DNA of 64,000 bases from Wolfiporia cocos (lineage: Eukaryota > Basidiomycota > Agaricomycetes > Polyporales > Phaeolaceae). Below are positions 32,859-43,000 of the stretch, piece after piece (within the stretch, counting starts at the first letter, position 1; each line of letters opens with the position of its first letter). The position numbers and the translations under genes were made by a program. The notes below the pieces were generated by a model. It was given only the letters and a program-made list of their open reading frames with translations. It did no database searches and had not been told where the DNA came from. Location: positions 3,596,001 to 3,660,000 of the forward strand of contig JACCLO010000006.1 of NCBI GenBank assembly GCA_029448655.1, written 5' to 3'.

Positions 32859-35800
32859 TGACCTGCCCACTTGTGCTCCCATGTAATTTTAGTCCCGTAC
32901 CTGCTGTAAAGAGTGTATTCGAGTCAATGTATCATATTTTTGGCAACGATGCGCGCGACTTCGCTCGATCTTTCCGTGTCGAAGTAACACTCTGGGTATA
33001 TGGGCAAAAAGTGCAGGCTCTGGCTTTAATCGACAGCGGTGCAACCATATCGGTCATATCACAACGATTGGTCGATAAACATAAGCTGGTCACCGACAAA
33101 TTAGCGTTTCCCATTACGGTCACAAACGCAGACGGAACAGAGAACGTTGCCGGCCGCTTAACGCAATCAGTAAAAGCATTCATGCAACATGGCACACACA
33201 AGGAAAAAATAGGTCTGACGGTCATGCACCTAGAACCAGACCTAATCCTTGGCTATGACTGGTTGCGTCTCCACAATCATACCTTTGACTGGAGGAAAGG
33301 AGAAATGGAATATGCACGCTGTACACACGACCAACCCTACGCCAGAAAAAAGGGTAACCGCCCTTCTGAGGAGGAAGCAGTTGAACTCCCAGAAAAGGAA
33401 ATCATCGAAGTAAATTCGATTTGGGATACTCCCGTGGACATATTAGGAGAGGAGGACCCCGAAAATCCTTTGATCGCTTGGGTGGCAACCCTTGACGACG
33501 AGGAAATGAACCTGCTGACACAGTTGGTAGCCGAGGTACTTGACAAAGACCTCGACGAAGCAGACGACCGTGAGGAAAACACACCACCGATTGATATTGA
33601 AAAATGGCGATCATTAGTGCCCGAACAATACCAAGAGTATGGGCCAACGGTGTTCTCACAAAAGGCGTCAGAGAGGATGCCGGAACGGAAGCCCTGGGAT
33701 CACGCCATAGTGCTTGAACCAGATGCGCAGCTTCCTCCCCCGGTAAAACCATACAAAATGTCTCCCCAAGAGCGTAATAGCTTGGATGAGTGGATAGACA
33801 CCGAACTACGGAAGGGTTACATTCGGCCATCCGAAAGTCCAATGGCATCTCCGGTCTTCTTCGTCCACAAAAAGGATGGAGGACTGCGGATGGTTGTCGA
33901 TTATAGGAGGCTAAACGAAATAACCGTAAAAAATCGTTATCCAATACCTCGGATCGATGACCTCATCAATCAATTGTCCCATGCGACCATCTTCACCAAA
34001 ATTGACCTTAGATGGGGATACAACAATGTCCGCATCAAGGAAGGTGATGAATGGAAGACGGCGTTTATTACACACCGTGGACTATACGAGGCAACGGTAA
34101 TGTATTTCGGTTTCTGCAATGCCCCCGCAACGTTCCAAGCGATGATGAATTCAATCCTCGCACCGTTCATTCGTACCGGAAAGGTGGTTGTCTATCTAGA
34201 CGACATCTTGATTTTCGGGAATGATATGGAGGAACATCGGCGACTTACCAAAGGGGTTCTACAAACCCTGAAGGACTCAGACTTGTATGCAAAGCCCGAA
34301 AAGTGCTTTTTCGAACAATCTTCCATCGAATACCTAGGAATGATCATTTCCGATGGAAACATCATGATGGATCCGAAGAAGTACGCCGGAGTTCAGGACT
34401 GGCCTAGACCTACTAAGGTCAAAGAGGTTCAAGCTTTCCTTGGATTTGCCAATTTCTACAGGCGATTCATAGAAGGCTTCTCAAAAATAGCCAAACCACT
34501 CACCATGCTGACCAAAAAGTCAGAAGCTTGGCATTGGGACGCCGAGCAGGAAAATGCTTTCCAAACCCTAAAGGAAGCATTTACCAAAGCGCCCGTGCTT
34601 CGAATTCCGTCGCACGATCAGCCTTTCCGCGTGGAAACAGATGCATCAGACTTCGCTACCAGAGCAGTAAGATCTCAGTTAGATCCTATGGATAAAAAAT
34701 TCCACCCCGTGGCGTACTATAGCAAATCGCTAAGTGCCCCAGAAAGGAACTACGAGATCTACGACAAGGAAATGTTGGCTGTAATCAGGGCTCTAGAGGA
34801 GTGGCGACACTACCTAGAGGGACACCCTGAAAAATTCGAGATATGGTCGGATCACCTAAACCTGACCTATTTCAAAACGGCGCAAAAACTGACGAGACGA
34901 CAAGCCCGTTGGGCACTGTACCTCTCACGCTTCAACTTCCAAATGAAGCACAAACCTGGCAAAACAATGCTAACCACGGATCCTCTGTCCAGGCGGCCAG
35001 ACCATGAGGAGGGGGTGGATCTCGATAATTGTGACCAGGTTCTCCTGAAACCTGAGTTATTCGAGCAAGAGTACATGGCAATGGCTCTTGATACCTCCCA
35101 TGCTGCCCCACAATCGGAAGACGAATCGATACTCCGAGAGATTCGCAAAGCGTTGCTAGACGACAAGGTCACAAAAGACTACAAGGAGCTGCTCTCATCC
35201 GGCCCTCGTGAATTCAAAAAAGACCTATCAGAATGGAACTACGAAGGAGGGTTACTCCTCCGAAGAGGCAAAGTCTACGTTCCAGCTACACCAGCGGATA
35301 TCAGACGGCAAGTGGTCGAGTATCATCACGATCACAAGTCAGCTGGGCATTTCGGACGCTACAAAACGTACGAATTGCTAAGCCGCAACTATTGGTGGCC
35401 CGGAATGTTCGTTTACGTCAAAAAATACGTAGACGGATGTGACACATGCCAACGTATGAAGAACCACCCGCAGAAGCCGTACGGCCCCCTGCAACCCTTA
35501 CCGGTGCCGTCAGGCCCGTGGGAAGTGGTGACAATAGACCTGATTACTCAGCTACCCCCATCGGGAATGCATGACGCAATCATGGTCGTAGTGGATCGGT
35601 TGACCAAAAGAGCAAGGTTCTTCCCAATAGAAAATACCTTCTCAACGAAAGACCTAGCTACGATACTCTATCAAAAGGTATATCCCTTACACGGGTTACC
35701 GAAACAGATAGTATCGGACAGAGGGACACAATTCACCTCAAAACTATTTGGTGAATGGTGTACCCTGCTGGGAATTCAAAGGTCGATGACTACTGCGTAC

Positions 35801-37285
35801 CATCCGCAGGCAGACGGACAAACCGAACGAGTGAATCAAATACTCGAACAGTATCTACGGTGCTACATCAACACGTACCAAAAAGATAACTGGTCGGAGT
35901 TCCTGCCAACAGCGGAATTTGCGTACAATAATGCAGCCAGCGAAACTACCAAGGAATCTCCGTTCCTGGTGGAATTAGGTCGTCACCCTATTGCAGGACC
36001 AAGCAGTTTCAAGCCAAGTCGAAACAAAGATTTAGTAGAAATTGCGAACACACGGTTCTCTGCACAGGAAAAAGCTAAGGCGGCAATGAAAATTGCAGCT
36101 GAAAGATGGTCCTGGTACTATGACCAAAAGAAGCAAGTTGTCCCCTTCAAAGTAGGTGACAAAGTACTCGTGGACGTGCGAAGCTGGCAAGACACCGAAA
36201 GAAGTCTAGCCCCTTGCTACATCGGCCCATTCCGAATCACGGAAAAATTGAGACCGGTAACGTTCAAGGTGTACATGGACGCACAATATAGGGCTTACCA
36301 CCCTGTGTTCCATGCCTCGAAATTGGTCATGTACAAGGAATCAACCATCGAAGGTCAAAAAAGTCATCCTCCTGCGGCTGACAAGCCAACGGAAATGGAA
36401 GACCCGGAAGAATGGGAAGTGGAAGCCATTCTCGACCATCGTAACCGACGCGGCCGGTGGGAATACCTTATCCATTGGAAAGGCACCGGACCTGCGGAGG
36501 ACACGTGGGAAATCGAGGAACACTTGGCTAACGCTAAGGAGATACTGGACGAGTACAAGGCAAAATATTCAGCCCTTAGTACCGACCCAAATCAACCCCT
36601 TTGCCGATCAACTAGACTCGGCGGAACACGGCAGACAATAGCCGTCTTCGACCCTGACTCACCAGATTGGGATTCGGACACATGTGTCTGGCCCGATGAC
36701 TGGCCCCAATATCGAGACGATGTTGATCCTACACAACCGAAAGTGTACTACAAGCGCGATCCCTTTACGGGGCAATGGGTACATTCCGACGTTGAGTTCA
36801 ACGAAGACTTGGAAATCGAAGTAGGAGTCAATGGCAAACTACCGACCAGGGGAACAACCGATGCGATCGGCTACGATCTATATGCCGCGCAGGATATCCT
36901 GATTAATTCATGGAAATCCGCTTCGGTCCCCACAGATATTCGCATCAAAGTTCCATATGGAACATACGGTCGGATAGCGCCAAGGTCTGGACTTGCGAAA
37001 AAGGGCATTGACGTCCTTGCAGGTGTAATAGACCATGACTACCGCGGAGAAGTCTTTGTCATGTTGATGAACCTCACTGGAGACCCGTACCAAGTAAAGA
37101 AAGGTGACAGAATTGCTCAGCTAATCTGCGAAGTAGCAATCACGCCCGAAATACAGGAGTCCATGACAAAGGAGAAGTTCGAAAAAGAAATTCAACCTCA
37201 CCTACATGGAAGTGGGCCCTACAACGAGCAGTTCAACAAGCCAACCACGCGCGGTACACAAGGTTTTGGATCGACAGGACGATAA
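32858..37285 (+). CDS. pol: E2 Pol: protease, RT, RNase H, integrase, chromodomain, dUTPase
   Basis: 1475 residues from ATG 32858, which overlaps the gag stop as TGATG. Protease DSGAT near 59; RT YLDD near 446-449; RNase H with ETDASDFATRAV (an Arg where E1 has Gly), YDKEMLAV and WSDHLNL; integrase HHCC, then TIDLITQL, SDRGTQF and QTERVN; chromodomain about 1183-1235 (WEYLIHWKG); linker VFDPDSPDWD and WPDDWPQYR; dUTPase about 1321-1475 with all five motifs (AIGYDLYA, GRIAPRSGLA, GVIDHDYRGEV, GDRIAQLI, QGFGSTG). No stop or frameshift; catalytic residues inspected are present. Confidence 0.92.
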   Translation: MTCPLVLPCNFSPVPAVKSVFESMYHIFGNDARDFARSFRVEVTLWVYGQKVQALALIDSGATISVISQRLVDKHKLVTDKLAFPITVTNADGTENVAGRLTQSVKAFMQHGTHKEKIGLTVMHLEPDLILGYDWLRLHNHTFDWRKGEMEYARCTHDQPYARKKGNRPSEEEAVELPEKEIIEVNSIWDTPVDILGEEDPENPLIAWVATLDDEEMNLLTQLVAEVLDKDLDEADDREENTPPIDIEKWRSLVPEQYQEYGPTVFSQKASERMPERKPWDHAIVLEPDAQLPPPVKPYKMSPQERNSLDEWIDTELRKGYIRPSESPMASPVFFVHKKDGGLRMVVDYRRLNEITVKNRYPIPRIDDLINQLSHATIFTKIDLRWGYNNVRIKEGDEWKTAFITHRGLYEATVMYFGFCNAPATFQAMMNSILAPFIRTGKVVVYLDDILIFGNDMEEHRRLTKGVLQTLKDSDLYAKPEKCFFEQSSIEYLGMIISDGNIMMDPKKYAGVQDWPRPTKVKEVQAFLGFANFYRRFIEGFSKIAKPLTMLTKKSEAWHWDAEQENAFQTLKEAFTKAPVLRIPSHDQPFRVETDASDFATRAVRSQLDPMDKKFHPVAYYSKSLSAPERNYEIYDKEMLAVIRALEEWRHYLEGHPEKFEIWSDHLNLTYFKTAQKLTRRQARWALYLSRFNFQMKHKPGKTMLTTDPLSRRPDHEEGVDLDNCDQVLLKPELFEQEYMAMALDTSHAAPQSEDESILREIRKALLDDKVTKDYKELLSSGPREFKKDLSEWNYEGGLLLRRGKVYVPATPADIRRQVVEYHHDHKSAGHFGRYKTYELLSRNYWWPGMFVYVKKYVDGCDTCQRMKNHPQKPYGPLQPLPVPSGPWEVVTIDLITQLPPSGMHDAIMVVVDRLTKRARFFPIENTFSTKDLATILYQKVYPLHGLPKQIVSDRGTQFTSKLFGEWCTLLGIQRSMTTAYHPQADGQTERVNQILEQYLRCYINTYQKDNWSEFLPTAEFAYNNAASETTKESPFLVELGRHPIAGPSSFKPSRNKDLVEIANTRFSAQEKAKAAMKIAAERWSWYYDQKKQVVPFKVGDKVLVDVRSWQDTERSLAPCYIGPFRITEKLRPVTFKVYMDAQYRAYHPVFHASKLVMYKESTIEGQKSHPPAADKPTEMEDPEEWEVEAILDHRNRRGRWEYLIHWKGTGPAEDTWEIEEHLANAKEILDEYKAKYSALSTDPNQPLCRSTRLGGTRQTIAVFDPDSPDWDSDTCVWPDDWPQYRDDVDPTQPKVYYKRDPFTGQWVHSDVEFNEDLEIEVGVNGKLPTRGTTDAIGYDLYAAQDILINSWKSASVPTDIRIKVPYGTYGRIAPRSGLAKKGIDVLAGVIDHDYRGEVFVMLMNLTGDPYQVKKGDRIAQLICEVAITPEIQESMTKEKFEKEIQPHLHGSGPYNEQFNKPTTRGTQGFGSTGR

Positions 37286-37362
37286 AAGTGGAAAAATCGT
37301 AAAGACTAACCCTTCAATGGGCTCTAGCACAACTTCTACTCTCAACAGGGTCGTTGAAATCT

Positions 37363-37375
37363 AAGGGGGGGGTAA
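37363..37375 (+). promoter_or_regulatory. E2 polypurine tract
   Basis: AAGGGGGGGG run just before the 3' LTR. Confidence 0.8.
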
Positions 37376-37994
37376 TGTCACAAGAATTCTCCTAGTTTCC
37401 CTATATTTCTTACTATTTTTCCGGCAATTCTACGAATTATCTACGACTTTCTAGACCAATAACTAGCTTATCCGGTTCATAAGTTTACGGTTACATACGT
37501 GCCGAATGATGGCCGCGTTATCTCCCGTAACGACGGTCTTATCTTATCACTAGTAGTTACCATCAGTCACATGTCTAGTTCTAGCCAATCGGACATTCCG
37601 TCCGGAAGCAGTCAGCGTATAAACGTCAGCGGACCGGGCTTTGGTCATGCCCCGTCTTTGTAATGACAAGAGCGCAAAACGCCATTCGTGCGGCCTATGC
37701 CGCCTCTCTATATCCCGGTTTTGATCGGTATATGTATTTATCGTATATTACTAAGTACTTAGGTATCTGGGGACTTGTACATACGAATGCGGACACTAGT
37801 ATTATCTAATAAGACTGTTAGGGGTCTTATTTATCATGTATATATACTAGACTTGCTGAGCGCTATTGCCTCAGTTCTATTCATTGCATTCATACTACGA
37901 GTTAACCACTCCACGTATCCTGCTTAACTCTTACAACTATCCTGCCTAACCAGCAAACCAAGCAACTATTACAAGTAAGTGTTATCTTGTGTTA
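37376..37994 (+). repeat. E2 3' LTR
   Basis: 619 bp, nearly identical to the 5' LTR. Confidence 0.93.
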
Positions 37995-38645
37995 CAGGAC
38001 CGCCAGGAGGCGGAGGCGGAGGCCCACCAGGAGGCGGAGGCGGAGGCCCACCAGGAGGCGGAGGCCCACCAGGAGGAGGAGCCCCACCAGGAGGAGGAGC
38101 CCCACTAGGCTGGGGTGCTCAGGCCCCTCAGCCAGCCAGAGGAAATCGCATAAAGCTCGCCACCCCTGAGCCGTTCAAAGGGGAACGGAAGAAGCTACAG
38201 AGCTTCAAGAATGACTGCAACACCTGGTTCACCATGTTCGCAGCAGACTATCAGTCCGACGACCAGAAGATCCTCTTCATCATGTCATACATCAAGGGAA
38301 GCGACCGGGTGAACCAATGGAAAGAAAACTACTATGCCAAATACACCGACCCGATCACCCGGGCATTTGTGTTGCCCCCGCTGGCCCAGTTCAGCGCCGA
38401 ATTCGATGCAGCCTTTGAACCGATCGAAGAAAAACAAAAAACCAACGACGATCTCTTTGATCTCAAACATAGAGAGCTATTCGACCCGCACTGGTAACCC
38501 ACATCATAAATATCGTTCCCTCCGTCGTCACCCTTACCGAATGGATGAAACAAGCATCCATCAACGAAAACAATTATAACACCTTCATGAAGGGACGAGG
38601 GAATGATAAGAAGAAGCCGCAATGGTGAGCCAAGAATACCTCGAC

Positions 38646-39742
38646 TGTCACAGATTTATCTGAGGCTTACAGCATTTTTCCTACGATTATAGCAATTTAC
38701 CTGGGATTTATACGTCTAACTACAAGTTATCTACGGGTTAACTCCCATCGCCACCACGACAAGCTCTTAACTGGGCTTATCAACCACATGACCAGCCTAC
38801 GTAACGCTACGGTACAACCACGTCCAATAGCAACACTACAGCATACGTCATACAGGTCTCGCCCGTCAGAGCAAGACCAGCCACGTCATAGATCTTAGAT
38901 CATAATGATAGGCCGAGCGCGGCACGCTCGCATAATAATGTCCACATGTACAAACAGTGCCTCGCGGCCTTGTACTATTGGGTCGGCCTTCCCAGCTTCC
39001 CACCGTCATAAGATCCTTGATCACAATGACACCTCAGGCGCGCCACGCCTTCGCATAATAATGGCAACACGGCCAAATAGCACTATATTAGCACCAAGGC
39101 AATATCGCTATAGGCTCGGCCTTCTCGGCCATCCCACGGACTCGGCGGTCTCCAAGTCCCGGGCTTCTGCCATCACGGCGTTGCCCAAACACCGGTCCTC
39201 GCCTCACGGCTAAGACCACCATATGTTCCGGTAACCTTCCGGTCTGGACATATCACATGCTACGGTGCCTGCTGGCCCAATAGCATTACGACCTCGGCGT
39301 TCCGCCTTGGTCAGCACCCGATGACCGGCCAATCGCCATTATACCTCACGGTATCCGGCAACCGGCATCCCTTATACCCGGGCTGCGCCCGTCTTCACAT
39401 GTCCATCTAACGATGAGACCACACGCTCTCTCTTTTACCATTGGCCCGGCCATTACCGGCGGGTCACGGCCTTTGTAGAGTAGTCGTACCACTTGGTCGC
39501 CCTTATGGCAACCAAGCCCACACTCCTTATCGGGCATGCACTATACAGTAGCACATGACCCGTTATATTTGTGTATATAAGTAGGGCCTTGACGGCCTAT
39601 AACCTTAGTTCTATTCTTCTCGGCGTACGCCGTAGAAGAACCTTCCATCTACTATAGCGTCTGATAACCTCTACCTCACCTCGTCGCCTTAGTTCATCGC
39701 AAGGATACTGGCGTGGTGAGTCCCACAGAGCCATCTGTGTCA
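38646..39742 (+). mobile_element. Solo LTR, 1097 bp, distant E1-type family
   Basis: TGTCACAGATTTATCTGAG...GAGTCCCACAGAGCCATCTGTGTCA with perfect TCGAC duplications (38641-38645 and 39743-39747). Ends resemble the E1 LTR ends. TATA box GTGTATATAAG near 39575. CpG-rich, therefore younger than the E1-like solo LTR. Confidence 0.9.
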
Positions 39743-40068
39743 TCGACCACAGCAGCCCCGACTAAAGATCCGAATGCGATGGATATCGATCGGATGTCCA
39801 CAGAAGAACGTCGCAGGCTCCAAACCGAAGGACGCTGCTTCAACTGCAAGGAGAAGGGCCATCTCTCCAGCAACTGCCCCAAACGAAAGAAGAAACCCAC
39901 CACCAGGGGAAAAGCCTGGAAAGCCGAGGAAGACACCTCCACAACTCATACCAAGGAAGTCGAAGAAAACACAGATGATGAAGACAGCAACGGAGCAACC
40001 GCCATAGAAGAAGCGGTCAATGTAATCAGGGTTCTCAAGGTTAAGAACCCCTCGTACCTCGCCTAGAT

Positions 40069-43000
40069 TCTCGACGAGCAGGATTTCGAGTAGGGAGGAA
40101 GCGCACGGTCTTACCTCCCGAAAGCGTAGCCCATGTAATTACATCGTATGAACGCGACAGGTCGCTATTCATCCCTATAACCCTGGAGCTGCAGAAACCC
40201 GTGACAGTAAATGCCCTCATCGACTTAGGAGCTATGTCCTCCCTCATCCACCCAAAACTCGTCATTCGACACAGGATCCTGACCCGACCAATCAAGAACC
40301 TCATCACCATTCGTAACGTTGATGGAACCATCAATAAAGACGGACAGATAGATCGAGAAGTAGTCCTCGCTATCAGATACGGAGGAAAGAAACGCAAAAC
40401 CCACTTCCTCATCAGAAACATTGGAAAGGAAGACATGATCCTCGGATATAATTGGTTAAAGAAGGAAGGACCCAAAATCGATTGGGCCAAGGGAAAGGTC
40501 GACGTCACCCCTAACGAAACCCCAGAAAAAACCCGAAGCGCAGACGTCACTCTTTGCCTCGATACGGTCGAAATGACCATTACACCCGAAGGAAAACTAC
40601 CAACCCGCGGAACCGATGGAGCCATCGGCTACGACCTCTACGCCTCTAAACCAGAAGAGATAGCCCCCGGAGGATGGAAGGCAATCCCCACCGGAGTCCA
40701 TATGAAAATCCCGAAGGGATCCTATGGAAGGATCGCCTCCCGATCGGGCCTCACTCTCAGGCACGGCCTGACAGTAGGAGGAGGCGTCATCGACCCCGAC
40801 TACAGGGGAGAGGTCCAAGTTATACTATTAACCAATTGACGACCACCCACCGCATCATTCCTGGAATGAGGATTGCACAGATTATATTCGAGCAAGCCAT
40901 AACCCCTGATATAATTCAGGTCGAAAAGCTCGACGAGACTAACTGAGGAGAGAAAGGCTTTGGCTCCACCGACAAAGAAGAAACACCAAAGAACCCTAGT
41001 TCAGGAGACCCCTCGAAGGAGCTACCCTCCGAAGAAGAACACCAACTCCTACGAAGGTTTATCAAAATGGAAAGGAAGCTGACTGCCCCGCGAACCGAGA
41101 CCAAACACAGGTTCAGGAAAAGGATTGCACAACTCTCCTGCATTCGAAAGGCTATGACCAAATCTCAAGAATTCGCGGGAATTACAGGAAAAAGCACTGA
41201 CGAAACAATCCTCCCCGAGCACCTGAAGGACTTTGTGAAAGTCTTCAGCAAATCGGCAGCTGCCTCCTTCCCACCTTCAAGACCCTGGGACCATGCCATC
41301 GAACTAAAACCCGACTTCGTACTATGAGACTGCAAGGTTTATGCGCTGTCCCCCAGGGAACAGAAAGCCATGGACGATTTCTTAGAAGAAAATCTCGCAA
41401 AAGGTTTTATCCGACCGTCAAAGTCTCCGATGGCCTCCCCTGCTTTCTTTGTCCCGAAAAAAGATGGAGGCCTGAGACCCTGCCAAGACTACAGGTATCT
41501 GAACGAGGGAACGATCAAGAATGCATATCCCTTACCCTTAATATCCGAACTTATCGAAAAGCTGAAGGGGGCGAAAATTTTCACCAAAATGGACCTGCGA
41601 GCAGGGTACAATAACGTGCGGATCAAAGAAGGCGACCAATGGAAGGGTGCGTTCAAGACGAATGGAAGCCTCTACGAGCCCACTGTAATGTTCTTCGGAA
41701 TGTGCAATTCACCTGCTACATTCCAATCCATGATGAACGAAATCCTCAAGGAAGAAATAGCAGAGGGATGGGTGGTGGTGTACATGGACGACATCCTCAT
41801 CTTTTCCCCAGATCGGAATACACATCAAGAACGAGAACGACGAATTCTGCGGAAACTCGCCGACAACAAGTTGTTTGTGAAACCAGAGAAATGCACTTTC
41901 GGAGTTGACAAGGTGGAATTCCTAGGGCTGGTAATCGCCCCAGGACGCATCCAGATGGACCCAGCCAAGCTCCAAGGAATTCGGAGGTGGCCCGCCCCAC
42001 GGAATGCTAAGGGGTCCGCTCCTTCCTAGGCTTTGCAAACTTCTACCGAAAATTCATCGATCATTACTCCACACATGCCCGACCACTCATCGACCTCACA
42101 AAGACTGCAACCGGGAATGGTTTCAAGTGGACTGATCGAGAAGAGAAGGCCTTCAAATTCTTGAAGGGCCAATTCGTAAAAGCCCCGGCCTTGTCACTTC
42201 CCGATAAAATGAAACCATTTATCCTCGAAACAGATGCATCCCAGTACGGCCTTGGTGCGGTACTCAAACAGAAAGATGACGAAGGGAATGAACGGCCAGT
42301 AGGCTACCTCTCTCAATCCCTAACCACAGCCGAACGAAACTATGAAATCTACGATCGGGAACTTCTCGGAATAGTCCGCGCTCTTGAAGAATGGCGCCAC
42401 CTTCTAGAAGGAGCACCCCACCAGATTCTGATCAGAAGCGATCACCAGAACCTTACATATTGGCGAAGCACTCAGAGATTGGATTGGCGACAGGCAAGAT
42501 GGCACCTCCTGCTGTCCCAGTTCCACGTACCCGGAAAGAAATTAATAATGGCAGACACTCTCTCGCGTCTCCTGAACCTAGACGACTCGGAACATGACAA
42601 CGAAAACATCCTCATGTTACCCGACGAACTGTTTGTCCACGCCATCGAGATACCGATCATCGATCGGATCAAGATCGCGAAGCCTTTCGACCCGATTGCG
42701 GAACAGGCTCTCCACGCCCTGGAACAAGGAGAGATTGCCCCTTTAAGGACAGCAATGGAAGACTGGCAGTCCAGCGAAGGAGTCCTCTTGTACAAAGGAC
42801 GAATGTATGTTCCCAAAGACCCTGCCCTGAGAAGGGATGTGGTCTCTAGATATAGATATCACGATCCAATCGCAGCGGGTCACCCCGGAATCTGGGGGAC
42901 GATGCTAAAAGTACAGGAACACTTCTGGTGGCCTGATCTCCAAAAAACGGTGGCAGAATACGTCAAAGGGTGCGCCATATGTCAGCAAATGAAACCCGAC

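Larger units (their letters stand above)
28344..37994 (+). mobile_element. E2: Ty3/Gypsy element with ORF0 and C-terminal dUTPase
   Basis: 9651 bp, 619-bp LTRs, perfect CAGGA target duplication (28339-28343 and 37995-37999) inside E3 gag. LTRs begin TGTCACAAG and end CTTGTGTTA (not CA). By eye they differ at one site (28847 G, 37879 A). Same gene order as E1: ORF0, gag, pol with dUTPase. pol is open; gag has in-frame stops. Confidence 0.94.
27746..40066 (+). pseudogene. E3 gag, broken and interrupted twice
   Basis: Pieces: 27746-28343, 37995-38645 and 39743-40066. ATG 27746 (MIRPGSPDQVD) needs a frameshift near 27778 to enter the long frame (EILPEAYQRISYEEKYEW). A Gly/Pro-rich middle (GGGGPPGG repeats, mostly GGAGG units) is where E2 inserted. 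The capsid-like region (PFKGERKKLQSFKND, RAFVLPPLAQFSAEF) follows; then a frameshift near 38485, an in-frame TGA at 38625, the solo LTR, and a CCHC knuckle CFNCKEKGHLSSNC (about 39835-39876). The Gly-rich stretch is unusual for Gag. Confidence 0.85.

Noticed and set aside
31779..32882. 367-codon minus-strand frame opposite E2 gag and a 242-codon frame (11672-12400) opposite E1 gag
   Set aside because: Both lie wholly antisense to well-supported gag, are GC-driven shadows, and contain no motif.
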